Shown: piece by piece, positions 17,012 through 24,560 of the stretch
How positions within the stretch are numbered: position 1 is the stretch's first letter
Layout: each line of letters begins with the position of its first letter
NCBI RefSeq assembly: GCF_002858765.1
Contig: NZ_PJRP01000016.1
Span: forward strand, 62,001 to 126,000
DNA: 64,000 bases
Direction: 5' to 3'
DNA from: Cupriavidus pauculus
Lineage (GTDB): Bacteria > Pseudomonadota > Gammaproteobacteria > Burkholderiales > Burkholderiaceae
Program-made: the position numbers and the translations under genes
Notes under the pieces: model-generated
What the model was told of the DNA's origin: nothing
Seen by the model: only the letters and a program-made list of their open reading frames with translations
Database searches by the model: none

Positions 17012-18079
17012 TCAGCGACGCAGCAGTTCGCGGAAGCCGGCGATCAGCCGATGCATGTCGGCCGCTGTCAGTGCGCCCATGGTCGAGATCCGGAACAGTT
17101 GCGACGACAGGCCGCCCTGGCCGGCATAGATCACGAAGCCGCGCGCCTTGAGCCCATCGTGCAGTTGCTCGTACGTGACGCCCTGCGGCAGCTTGTACGC
17201 GCGCAGCACCACCGACGACTGTGTCGCCGGCCACAATGCCTCGATGCCCAGGGCCGCCAGGCCGCTGCGGACTTCCTCGGCCAGCGCGGCGTAGCGCTGG
17301 TGGCGCGCCTGCCAGCCGCCTTCGCCGCTGTGTTCGCGCAGCGCTTCCACCAGCGCATAGAACGCGTGGACGGACGGCGTGAACGGCGTGTTGCGCTGGT
17401 CCTGCTGCTTCGCGTACCGGGCGATATCGAGGTAGTAGGTGCGGCTCACCGCATGGGCCAGCGCCGCACGGCGCACGATCACGAAGGCCGCGCCGGGCAC
17501 GCCGTGCAGGCACTTGTTGGCCGTGGCCGCCACGGCGTCGATGTTGCCGCCGAAGTCGATGGCCTCGGCGCCGAAGCTGCTGACCGTATCGGCCAGCAGG
17601 CGCACGCCGCGCGCCTGGCACAGCGCGTCGATGGCCGGCAGGTCGTTCAGGCGGCCCGTGGTGGTCTCGTGCTGGATCACGGCCAGGTGGGTGATCGCCT
17701 TGTCAGCCGCCAGCGCCGCGTCGATACGCGCCAGGTCCGGGGCTTCCATCCACTCGTGCTTCACCACCGTGTGCGGGATCTGGTACTGCGTGGCGATCTG
17801 GGCGATGCGCTCGCCATAGACGCCGTTCTGCACGATCAGCAGCTTGCCTTGCGCCGGCACCAGTCCGGCGATCATGCTTTCCAGCGCCGCGGTGCCGGAG
17901 CCGGTCATCAGCACGGCCGTCCAGGTGGCCGGGTCGAGCCCGTAGATGTCGAGCAGCCGTTGGCGCGCTTCGTCCTGCAGGTCGAAGAACTCGCTTTCGC
18001 GGTGGCACAGGTCCGTTTGCAGCAGGCTCTTGCGGACGCGTTCGGACAGCGTGACGGGGCCGGGATTCAGAAGCAGCAT
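17012..18079 (-). CDS. phnW: 2-aminoethylphosphonate--pyruvate transaminase
   Basis: 355 aa from the ATG at 18079 (M-L-L-L-N-P-G-P-V-T-L-S-E-R), the typical family start. It is a PLP aminotransferase with the Schiff-base lysine K189 in A-N-K-C-L-H-G-V-P-G. G-S-G-T-A-A-L-E-S and L-L-A-D-T-V-S-S-F-G-A-E are also visible. The enzyme interconverts AEP plus pyruvate with phosphonoacetaldehyde plus alanine. It usually serves degradation with PhnX, but here it stands last in an operon with PEP mutase and phosphonopyruvate decarboxylase and with no phosphonatase, so the direction is probably AEP formation (AepZ role). It begins 35 bases after the decarboxylase gene and is followed by a strong terminator. 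Confidence 0.93.
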   Translation of the reverse strand: MLLLNPGPVTLSERVRKSLLQTDLCHRESEFFDLQDEARQRLLDIYGLDPATWTAVLMTGSGTAALESMIAGLVPAQGKLLIVQNGVYGERIAQIATQYQIPHTVVKHEWMEAPDLARIDAALAADKAITHLAVIQHETTTGRLNDLPAIDALCQARGVRLLADTVSSFGAEAIDFGGNIDAVAATANKCLHGVPGAAFVIVRRAALAHAVSRTYYLDIARYAKQQDQRNTPFTPSVHAFYALVEALREHSGEGGWQARHQRYAALAEEVRSGLAALGIEALWPATQSSVVLRAYKLPQGVTYEQLHDGLKARGFVIYAGQGGLSSQLFRISTMGALTAADMHRLIAGFRELLRR

Positions 18080-18114
18080 GCGTTTTCTCAAGCGGGTTGG
18101 AGTCAGGCCTTGGA

Positions 18115-19302
18115 TCAGGCGTGATTGGCGTTGCCCTGGTCGGCGCCAATCTGGCGGCCCAGGCGGGTGGACACCTGCACAGGCGTCACCGACGGGCGCG
18201 GCAGGTCGTCCGGCGAGCCGGGGCGCGTCTGCAGGCACACGAAGTTCGGGCCAGCCGTCGCCGTGGCCGCGCGGGCCAGGACGTCGTCGAGCATGGCGAG
18301 GTTGTCGCCCTCGATGGCCGACGCGTAGCCACACGCCGCCGCCACACCGGCAAACGACACGTTGTGCGACACCGTGGCTTGGCCGCCCGTGGAATCGTGG
18401 GCGTTGTTGTCCAGCAGCACGTGCGTCAGGTTGGCCGGGCCATAGGCGCCCAGCGTGGCGAACACGCCCATGCGCATCAGCGCGGCGCCGTCGCCATCGA
18501 TCGCCACCACCTTCAGGTCCGGGCGCGCCAGCGCCAGGCCCAACGCGAACGGCGTCAGGCAACCCATCGAGCCCACCATGTAGAGCTGGTTCAGCCGGTC
18601 GTCCAGCGCGTACAGCTCGCGGCCGCAGAAGCCGGTGGATGCCAGGACCACGGTCGAATCGACCGGCGTATGAGCAATCACGCGCTGCAGTGCTTCCGTG
18701 CGGCTCGGCAGCGTGGCCGCGCCGGTGCGGGACACCTCCGGCAACGCCTTGTCACGCGCGATCGGGCCCTTTTGCGACTTGAGCGGGTAGGGCGCGACGC
18801 TGCCCTTCTGCATGATCAGCGCGTACGGGCGGCCCGTGGCGTCCATATGGGCGATGGCCCGATCCAGTGCCGGGCCCACGGCCTCCGGCTCGGTCGGGAA
18901 CAGCTCCCACGGGACGTCCATCGTGTCGAGCATCTGCGGCGTCACCGGGCCCATTAGCGCGTGCTGCGGTTCGTCCGATGCGCCGCCGGGCTGGCCACGC
19001 CACGTCACGATCAGCAGCTGCGGCAGGCGGAACGTCCAAGTCAGCGACGTGAGCGGACTCACCGCGTTGCCCAGGCCCGAGTTCTGCATCATCGTGATGC
19101 CGCGCACGCCGTTGCGCGCGCCCTGCGTCACCCCGGCGACAAACGCCACGGCGTCGCCTTCGTTGGCGGCCGACACATAGTGCAGCGACGGGTCCTGTAC
19201 CACGTAGTTGATGAACGGCGTCAGGTACGAGCAGGGCACGCCCGCATACCATTCAAAACCGCGCTCGCGCGCGGCCTCCACGAACTGGACCGCCTCGATC
19301 AT
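18115..19302 (-). CDS. aepY: Phosphonopyruvate decarboxylase
   Basis: 395 aa ThDP-dependent enzyme that makes phosphonopyruvate formation irreversible by releasing CO2 to give phosphonoacetaldehyde. The N-terminal pyrimidine-binding half includes G-V-P-C-S-Y-L-T-P-F and A-N-E-G-D-A-V-A. M-Q-N-S-G-L-G-N and W-R-G-Q-P-G follow. The C-terminal half has the ThDP motif G-D-G-A-A-L-M...D-N-N-A-H-D-S-T-G-G-Q. The start ATG overlaps the stop of the PEP-mutase gene (ATGA), indicating coupled translation. Pairing with PEP mutase is the standard hallmark of a phosphonate biosynthesis locus. Confidence 0.95.
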   Translation of the reverse strand: MIEAVQFVEAARERGFEWYAGVPCSYLTPFINYVVQDPSLHYVSAANEGDAVAFVAGVTQGARNGVRGITMMQNSGLGNAVSPLTSLTWTFRLPQLLIVTWRGQPGGASDEPQHALMGPVTPQMLDTMDVPWELFPTEPEAVGPALDRAIAHMDATGRPYALIMQKGSVAPYPLKSQKGPIARDKALPEVSRTGAATLPSRTEALQRVIAHTPVDSTVVLASTGFCGRELYALDDRLNQLYMVGSMGCLTPFALGLALARPDLKVVAIDGDGAALMRMGVFATLGAYGPANLTHVLLDNNAHDSTGGQATVSHNVSFAGVAAACGYASAIEGDNLAMLDDVLARAATATAGPNFVCLQTRPGSPDDLPRPSVTPVQVSTRLGRQIGADQGNANHA

Positions 19303-21005
19303 TGAGCGGCCTCGCCGTTGCCCACCGCGAACGGCGTCTGGCCGTGCGCGAAATCGCCGGCGCGGCGGAAGTCTTCCAGGTCGTTCACACCACGCCAGTG
19401 GCCGTGCACGTACTTGACTTCCACCTGCTCGCCGGCGGCGACCAGCGCGTTGAGCAGGTCCGGCAGGTCGAGCTTGTCGAAGTCCGGGCGCTGGCGCAGT
19501 TCGCCCAGCAGCTTCTGCAGGCGCGCGCGGCCTTCGCCACGGACGTTCATCAGGCCGATCCAGCGGCCATGCGGGGCGTGGCCGGCCGGCACGTCGTCCG
19601 AGATTTTCTTCAGCAGCACCTTCTGGCCGAACAGGTCGCGATCGTCCGATGCCGAGCACCAGGCAAAGTCACGCACGCTCTGGTTCGACGGCGCCGATTC
19701 CGACGAATCGATCACCACGCTGAACGGCGCATCGGTATCCACCAGATCGCGCAGGATGTAGCTGCGGAACAGCAGGTCGCCATAGGCCACAACGGTGTCG
19801 TTCTGCAGCGTGTCGGCGGCAGCGGCCAGCGACGCCAGTTCGCCGGTTTCGGCGTAGCGGTCGTTGCGCACTAGGTTGATACCGGCCGCATCGATGGCCT
19901 CGGCCTTGTAGCCCCCCACCACCGTGATGTCGTTGATGCCCTGGTTCTTGAAGCCGTCCACCAGCCAGCGCAGCAGCGGCTTGCCGGCCACCGGCAGCAT
20001 CACCTTCGGCTTGTCCTCGGTCAGTGCCTCCAGGCCCTTGCCACGGCCCGCGGCCAGCACCACGGCCGAACCCGGCGCCTGGCCGCCGGTCAGGTAGATC
20101 TTCTCGGCGGCCGAGTATTCGTCGGCATCCTGCAGGCGGAAGATCTCGTTGACGGTGGCGATGCGGTCTTCCACATTGACCAGCGTCTCGTTCTCGTAGA
20201 TGTCCTTCGCCACGGCCTGCATGCCCGACGCGGCCACGCGGATCAGGTGGTTGGCCCAGATGATCAGGCTGATGCCTGCGCGGCGGTACACGTCGGTCGG
20301 CGTGCTGTAGTACTTGGTCGGCACGATCACCAGCGGGGCGCGGTTGCCCCATTCGCGCGCGAACGCGACGATCTCGTCGGCCTTCGACAGCTTGCTGTGG
20401 ATCAGGATGGCATCTGCGCCAGCCTGGCGGTACGCCTCGGCGCGGCGCAGCGCCTCTTCCATGCCCCAGCCCGCGATCAGCGCTTCCACACGCGCCACGA
20501 TCGAGAAGTTGTCATCGGCCTGCGAATCCTTGCCGGCCTTGATCTTGCCGCAGAACTCGTCCATATCGGCCAGCGGCTGCTGCTCGCCACCGATGAAGCT
20601 GTTGGTCTTCGGGAAGATCTTGTCCTCGATGCAGACGCCGGCAATGCCGCGCTGTTCGAGCTTGCGCACCAGGCGGCGCACGTTGTTGAAGTTGCCGTAG
20701 CCGGTGTCGCCATCCAGCAGGATGGGCAGGTCGCTGGCGTCGGCCATGAATTCCAGGTTGTCCACCACCTGGGTCCAGCTGGCCTCGTTGTTGTCGCGCA
20801 CGCCGAACTGGGCCGAAATGGCCAGGCCCGAGGCCCAGATGCCCTTGAAGCCGGCCTCGCGCACGATGCGCGCGGACAGGCCGTTATGGGCTTCCATGAT
20901 GAATTCGAGCTCGTTCGAGAGCAGCATCTGGCGCAGCCGCGCGGCGCGCGAGAGGGGTACCGAAGTACCGGAGGTGGCGAGCAGGTTCGGGTCGATGGCG
21001 TTCAT
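19299..21005 (-). CDS. aepX: PEP mutase fused to a nucleotidyltransferase domain
   Basis: 568 aa, two domains. Residues 1-300 are an isocitrate-lyase-fold PEP mutase with the diagnostic E-D-K-x5-N-S (E127-D-K-I-F-P-K-T-N-S136) and D-G-D-T-G-Y-G-N. They convert PEP to phosphonopyruvate, forming the C-P bond. Residues 313-568 are an NTP-transferase domain: L-A-A-G-R-G-K-G-L, then E-D-K-P-K-V-M-L-P-V-A-G-K-P-L-L, with the usual G-T-R-L changed to G-K-G-L. Such a domain could activate AEP with CTP, as PntC does in Treponema. The true start ATG overlaps the upstream gene's stop. A longer in-frame extension upstream is antisense-like noise. Confidence 0.95.
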   Translation of the reverse strand: MNAIDPNLLATSGTSVPLSRAARLRQMLLSNELEFIMEAHNGLSARIVREAGFKGIWASGLAISAQFGVRDNNEASWTQVVDNLEFMADASDLPILLDGDTGYGNFNNVRRLVRKLEQRGIAGVCIEDKIFPKTNSFIGGEQQPLADMDEFCGKIKAGKDSQADDNFSIVARVEALIAGWGMEEALRRAEAYRQAGADAILIHSKLSKADEIVAFAREWGNRAPLVIVPTKYYSTPTDVYRRAGISLIIWANHLIRVAASGMQAVAKDIYENETLVNVEDRIATVNEIFRLQDADEYSAAEKIYLTGGQAPGSAVVLAAGRGKGLEALTEDKPKVMLPVAGKPLLRWLVDGFKNQGINDITVVGGYKAEAIDAAGINLVRNDRYAETGELASLAAAADTLQNDTVVAYGDLLFRSYILRDLVDTDAPFSVVIDSSESAPSNQSVRDFAWCSASDDRDLFGQKVLLKKISDDVPAGHAPHGRWIGLMNVRGEGRARLQKLLGELRQRPDFDKLDLPDLLNALVAAGEQVEVKYVHGHWRGVNDLEDFRRAGDFAHGQTPFAVGNGEAAQ

Positions 21006-21757
21006 TGGGCGATTCCTACGGGCAGAAGTTGGGGCAGGACTTCTTCGGCGGCGCGCGAAACGTCGCCGGGAAAATCGATTTCGATCCAGGGGGCGCCGGT
21101 CACGTCGGCGGTGTCGAATACGTGGGACTGTTCCAGCAGCAGGTCGCGGACGGCTTCCTCGTGCGGCATGTTGGCGCGACCGGAGTCGACGTAGCCCTTG
21201 ACGATTTCGGCCAGGCGGCGGGCGCAGTCTTCCTTGAAGCGGAAGAAGCCCACCGACTCTCCGATGGTGTCGTACTGCAGGTCGGCCATGAGCTGCTTGC
21301 GCAGTTCCACGGGCACGCCGTCCTTCACGCACAGCTTCACGGGCTCGTCGCCGGCTTCAAAGTCGCGGTCGATCAGCAGGCGGTTCACGGTGTCGCCGGC
21401 CACCAGCTTGGTCATGATGCGCTCGTCGTAGAGCACGTCGGCGTCCATCAGCAGCACGTCGCCGCCGCGCGTCATGGCGTCGGCCACGGTATGCACGGTC
21501 AGCACGCTGCCCAGGTCGTAGCGCGGGTTGATCACCACTTCCAGGTCGCGGCCGATACGGGCCAGCTCTTCCTTGACCTGGTCCGGCTCGAAGCCGAGCG
21601 CCAGCACCACTTCGGTCACGCCGGCGGCGTCGAGCAGGCGCAGGTGACGTTCGAGCAGCGTGAGCCCGTCAAAGCGCAACAGGCATTTCGGGAACTGCTT
21701 GCCCGGCTGTTGCTGAAGTCGCAGGCCAAGGCCCGCGGCAAGAATGATTGCTCGCAT
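21002..21757 (-). CDS. Free-standing nucleotidyltransferase
   Basis: 251 aa from the ATG at 21757 (a GTG lies directly before it), with GAGAAC upstream. NTP-transferase fold: I-I-L-A-A-G-L-G-L-R-L, F-P-K-C-L-L-R-F-D-G, L-L-M-D-A-D-V-L-Y and a late E-I-D-F-P-G-D. It belongs with phosphocholine- or sugar-phosphate-type nucleotidyltransferases. In this operon it would make CMP-AEP or a second CDP-activated partner, with the other job done by the domain fused to PEP mutase. The stop overlaps the mutase start by ATGA. Which of the two domains uses AEP cannot be told from sequence. Confidence 0.85.
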   Translation of the reverse strand: MRAIILAAGLGLRLQQQPGKQFPKCLLRFDGLTLLERHLRLLDAAGVTEVVLALGFEPDQVKEELARIGRDLEVVINPRYDLGSVLTVHTVADAMTRGGDVLLMDADVLYDERIMTKLVAGDTVNRLLIDRDFEAGDEPVKLCVKDGVPVELRKQLMADLQYDTIGESVGFFRFKEDCARRLAEIVKGYVDSGRANMPHEEAVRDLLLEQSHVFDTADVTGAPWIEIDFPGDVSRAAEEVLPQLLPVGIAQ

Positions 21758-21790
21758 CACGTTGTTCTCATGAGTAATGAATGGGCCGCG

Positions 21791-22852
21791 CTAGCCCCGA
21801 TCAGCCGACAGGGCGTGCGCGGCGCGACGGCGCTGGAACTTCCGTTCGCTGAAATGCAGATACACCAGTCCGGGAATGCCGAGCACCAGCTCGCGCACGC
21901 GCTTGGCCAGCGACAGCGCCAGCGCGGCGTCGGGCGGCAGGCCCACCAGCGGCGCCAGCAGCAGGTATCCGCCTTCCTGCGCACCGAGCGACCCCGGAAT
22001 GGCAAACGCGGCACCCCGGATGGCCTGGCCCACGCTTTCGAGCAGCAGTGCCTCGTGCCAGTTCACCGGGTGCCCCAGGAAATGCAGGATCAGCCAGACC
22101 TCGCCGGTGCCGGCGATCCAGCCCAGCAGGTTAAGCCCGAAGCTGGCCGCGACCTTTTTGCGGTCGCGATAGAGTTCCCGAATCGCACTGTCCACGGCAT
22201 CGGCACGCAGGGCCAGCCCGGCCCAGCGGCCCGGCTTGGCGTCGCTGCCGTGTCCGCCCTCGGCATCGGCGCCATCGGTGGACTCGGCGCGCTTGCCGAA
22301 CAGTTTCTGCCCGATGCGCATCATGCGGCCGAACATGCCGCGCCGCTGCAGCTCGCAGAACGCCAGCACGCAGGCGCCCAGCACCACGGTGACGGCGATG
22401 ATCGGCGTGCGGTACTCGGACATGTCGTCGTTGGCGCCGAACACGGCAATGCCCAGCAGCGCGAACAGCATCTGCGAGAGCGCCTGGGTGGTGGTACTGA
22501 CCGTGATGGCGGCCGCCGCGTCGCGCATGCGCGCGCCGCGATGTGACAGGTAGCGCACCATCAGCACCGGGCCGCCGATCTGGCCGGCCGGCAGCAGGCT
22601 GTTGACCGATTCCCCGGTCCAGCGCGCCTTGAGTGCACTGCAGAACGATCCGTGCCGGGTCTTGCGATCCAGCAGCACGGCGATGGCGCCGGCATCGAGC
22701 GCCAGTGGCACCAGATGGAACGCGGCCACCACGGCCAGCCCCCAGCCGGCCGACATCAGCGTGGTGGTCACCGCGCCAAAGCCCTGCCAGGCCAGCAGCC
22801 CGACAAACAGCGCCGCGCCTACCGACAGAAGAATGAAAGCTGCACGATTCAC
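21791..22852 (-). CDS. HpnL-like flippase-domain membrane protein
   Basis: 353 aa from the GTG at 22852, chosen because it lies just after the upstream stop and opens the first membrane segment; there is no strong ribosome site. It has six to eight hydrophobic segments and the lysylphosphatidylglycerol-synthase-type membrane domain. The C-terminal pattern A-I-R-G-A-A-F-A-I-P-G-S-L-G-A-Q-E and the later K-R-V-R-E-L match the same positions in the hpnL product at 34426-35412. Family members are thought to move or modify lipids in the inner membrane. Here it may translocate the phosphonate-bearing product (inference). Confidence 0.8.
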   Translation of the reverse strand: MNRAAFILLSVGAALFVGLLAWQGFGAVTTTLMSAGWGLAVVAAFHLVPLALDAGAIAVLLDRKTRHGSFCSALKARWTGESVNSLLPAGQIGGPVLMVRYLSHRGARMRDAAAAITVSTTTQALSQMLFALLGIAVFGANDDMSEYRTPIIAVTVVLGACVLAFCELQRRGMFGRMMRIGQKLFGKRAESTDGADAEGGHGSDAKPGRWAGLALRADAVDSAIRELYRDRKKVAASFGLNLLGWIAGTGEVWLILHFLGHPVNWHEALLLESVGQAIRGAAFAIPGSLGAQEGGYLLLAPLVGLPPDAALALSLAKRVRELVLGIPGLVYLHFSERKFQRRRAAHALSADRG

Positions 22853-22869
22853 GCCGCTGACTACCCCGC

Positions 22870-23682
22870 TTACTTCCCGCCCAGCAGGCGTCGGAACACC
22901 TGGCGGAACCCGAAGTAGGCCACGGCATCCTTCATGTTGGAGATGAAACGCAGCCACGGGCGCATGCCCGGATCGGTCACATATTCAAACGTCAGCGACA
23001 CGCGGATCTCGTTCGGACCAGCCGGCGTGATGCGGTGGCGCAGCTTGTCGCCGTCGAACAGCACGATGCCGCCCGGCGGGATCTGCACCGAACCCGGTTC
23101 GTCCGCGACGTCGGGGTTGCGCGTATGCAGTTCGTAGTCGAGCCGGCAGGTCGATTCGTCCAGCACGCCGATCAGCAGCGTGTAGCGGCGGCCATCGTAA
23201 TAGGACGTGTCGTAGTGCCAGCCGATATGGTCGCCCTGGCGCGTGTAGTAATAGAGCGCGTAGGCGTGGGGGTCGGTTTCCGGGCAAACCTGGAGCTTGT
23301 CGCCCGTCACGTCTTCCAGCCAGCCGATCAGCGCCTTCGAGCGGTACAGCTCGGCGATGAACGGCGCCTTTTCGTCGATGGTGTGGCGGCTGACGCTGCC
23401 ACCCTGCTTGTGGCCGGGCAGGTAGTTGCGGTTCAGGCCGGACTGCAGCGAGCGGGCCAGCGCCTCCAGTTGCGCGGTTTCGTCCGGGCCCAGGAACTGG
23501 TCCAGGTACAGGAAGGCGCCCTGGCGGTCGAAGTCCTGGCGCAGGGCAGGGGTGTTCAGTTGCGACACCACGCCGGCCACGGCGGCGTCCGGGCGGCGCG
23601 CGGCCGGACGCACGACCACGGGTTCGGCTTCGCGCGCCAACTGCGGCGCAATGGCGATGTCGCCGGTAACTTGCTCTGGCAT
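22870..23682 (-). CDS. 2-oxoglutarate/Fe(II)-dependent oxygenase
   Basis: 270 aa prolyl-4-hydroxylase-type dioxygenase. Iron ligands are H156-x-D158 in G-W-H-Y-D-T-S-Y-Y and H216 in L-R-H-R-I-T-P. R227 in R-V-S-L-T-F-E-Y is placed to bind the 2-oxoglutarate carboxylate. Y-Y-D-G-R-R-Y-T-L-L and G-G-I-V-L-F-D-G-D complete the core. The ATG at 23682 has GAGG upstream, 8 bases after the CDP-alcohol transferase stop. Its place inside a phosphonate operon suggests it hydroxylates the AEP head group, the lipid chain or the finished product. It is not of the PhnY type that degrades AEP. Confidence 0.82.
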   Translation of the reverse strand: MPEQVTGDIAIAPQLAREAEPVVVRPAARRPDAAVAGVVSQLNTPALRQDFDRQGAFLYLDQFLGPDETAQLEALARSLQSGLNRNYLPGHKQGGSVSRHTIDEKAPFIAELYRSKALIGWLEDVTGDKLQVCPETDPHAYALYYYTRQGDHIGWHYDTSYYDGRRYTLLIGVLDESTCRLDYELHTRNPDVADEPGSVQIPPGGIVLFDGDKLRHRITPAGPNEIRVSLTFEYVTDPGMRPWLRFISNMKDAVAYFGFRQVFRRLLGGK

Positions 23683-23690
23683 GGGCTGCC

Positions 23691-24371
23691 TCAGTGTTCG
23701 GTGGAGGTTGCGACTGGCTGGGGGCGCCGCATGACTCGCCAGTAATCGATGATGACCAACACGGCAAAAAGCGGTGCGCCGATCGAGGCGGCGGTCAGGA
23801 AGGGACCGATGCCATTGGTCAGCGTCACCAGCGGCAGCAGGTACAGCACGTCTTCGGTTTCGAAGCCGCCCGCCGACGCCTGCTTGGTGCCACTTTTGCC
23901 AACCCGCGATTCTATACGCATGCGCAGGAAGAAGATCAGCGCCACGGCAAGGCCCGCGATCGTGCCGCGCAGCACCGGCCCGAACGCCTCGGGCGCGCCG
24001 CCCGGAGCGGTCGTATTGGCTACGGCCATGCCGAAGCCCACGAACAGCAGCACGGTAATCAGCGCATCGCTGGCCAGGTCGTAAAAATGGCCAATCTTGC
24101 TCGATTTGCCACTAATTCGCGCCAACTCGCCGTCGGTGTGGTCGACAAAATTCGACAGCACGACCAGCAGCGCCCCCCAGTTGCTCCACGTGTAGCCGCC
24201 TTGCGCAATGCAGGCGATGCCGGCGACGCCAATCAGCAGCCGCAGCGTGGTCAGGTGGTTCGGGGTGACACGGGTGTTCTTGAGGGGCCGCACCAAATGG
24301 CGGGCAAGGCGGGCATCCCAGGTGGACGGCAAGGGCGGTTCATCCGGGTATTTAGGGGATTTCTGGTTCAT
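23691..24371 (-). CDS. CDP-alcohol phosphatidyltransferase family protein
   Basis: 226 aa integral membrane enzyme, first gene of the operon. The complete catalytic motif D-x2-D-G-x2-A-R-x8-G-x3-D-x3-D is present (D77, D80-G81, A84-R85, G94, D98, D102). Hydrophobic stretches around 43-75, 103-120, 130-150 and 190-215 fit the six-helix family. Members join a CDP- or CMP-activated alcohol to a second alcohol with release of CMP. With AEP synthesis and two nucleotidyltransferases downstream, the likely reaction is transfer of AEP from CMP-AEP to a lipid alcohol such as diacylglycerol (inference). An ordinary PgsA or PssA role is the alternative. Confidence 0.88.
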   Translation of the reverse strand: MNQKSPKYPDEPPLPSTWDARLARHLVRPLKNTRVTPNHLTTLRLLIGVAGIACIAQGGYTWSNWGALLVVLSNFVDHTDGELARISGKSSKIGHFYDLASDALITVLLFVGFGMAVANTTAPGGAPEAFGPVLRGTIAGLAVALIFFLRMRIESRVGKSGTKQASAGGFETEDVLYLLPLVTLTNGIGPFLTAASIGAPLFAVLVIIDYWRVMRRPQPVATSTEH

Positions 24372-24560
24372 CCGTCAAAACTGATCTGGAGGGGCGGCTC
24401 CGGCACTTCGGCGCGCCAGGCGATGCGGAACACTACGCCTACGACGCCCGAAAGACAAGTTCGCCAGAATACGCCCTTTCCCGCACCCGTGCAGCAAGGT
24501 CGCCCAGCATTGTTGCGCGGGCGGCCGGCAGGGCGCCTCGGAAGGCCCTTCGCCAGCCTG
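24372..24560 (-). promoter_or_regulatory. Spacer with weak promoter candidate for phosphonate operon
   Basis: These 189 bases separate the sulfatase gene from the operon's first gene on the same strand. Reading the minus strand, TTGTCT and TAGTGT stand 17 bases apart (within 24431-24460), a poor sigma-70 match. No clear terminator was found, so read-through from the sulfatase gene is possible. Confidence 0.25.

Noticed and set aside
17012..19302. AEP transaminase as part of a phosphonate degradation pathway
   Set aside because: No phosphonatase (PhnX), PhnA/PhnY or C-P lyase gene is nearby, and PEP mutase plus phosphonopyruvate decarboxylase are in the same operon, so biosynthesis fits better.
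21006..21332. N-terminal extension of the PEP mutase frame
   Set aside because: The extension lies over the upstream nucleotidyltransferase gene and is Arg-rich noise. The ATG at 21005, overlapping the upstream stop, gives the family-typical N-terminus.
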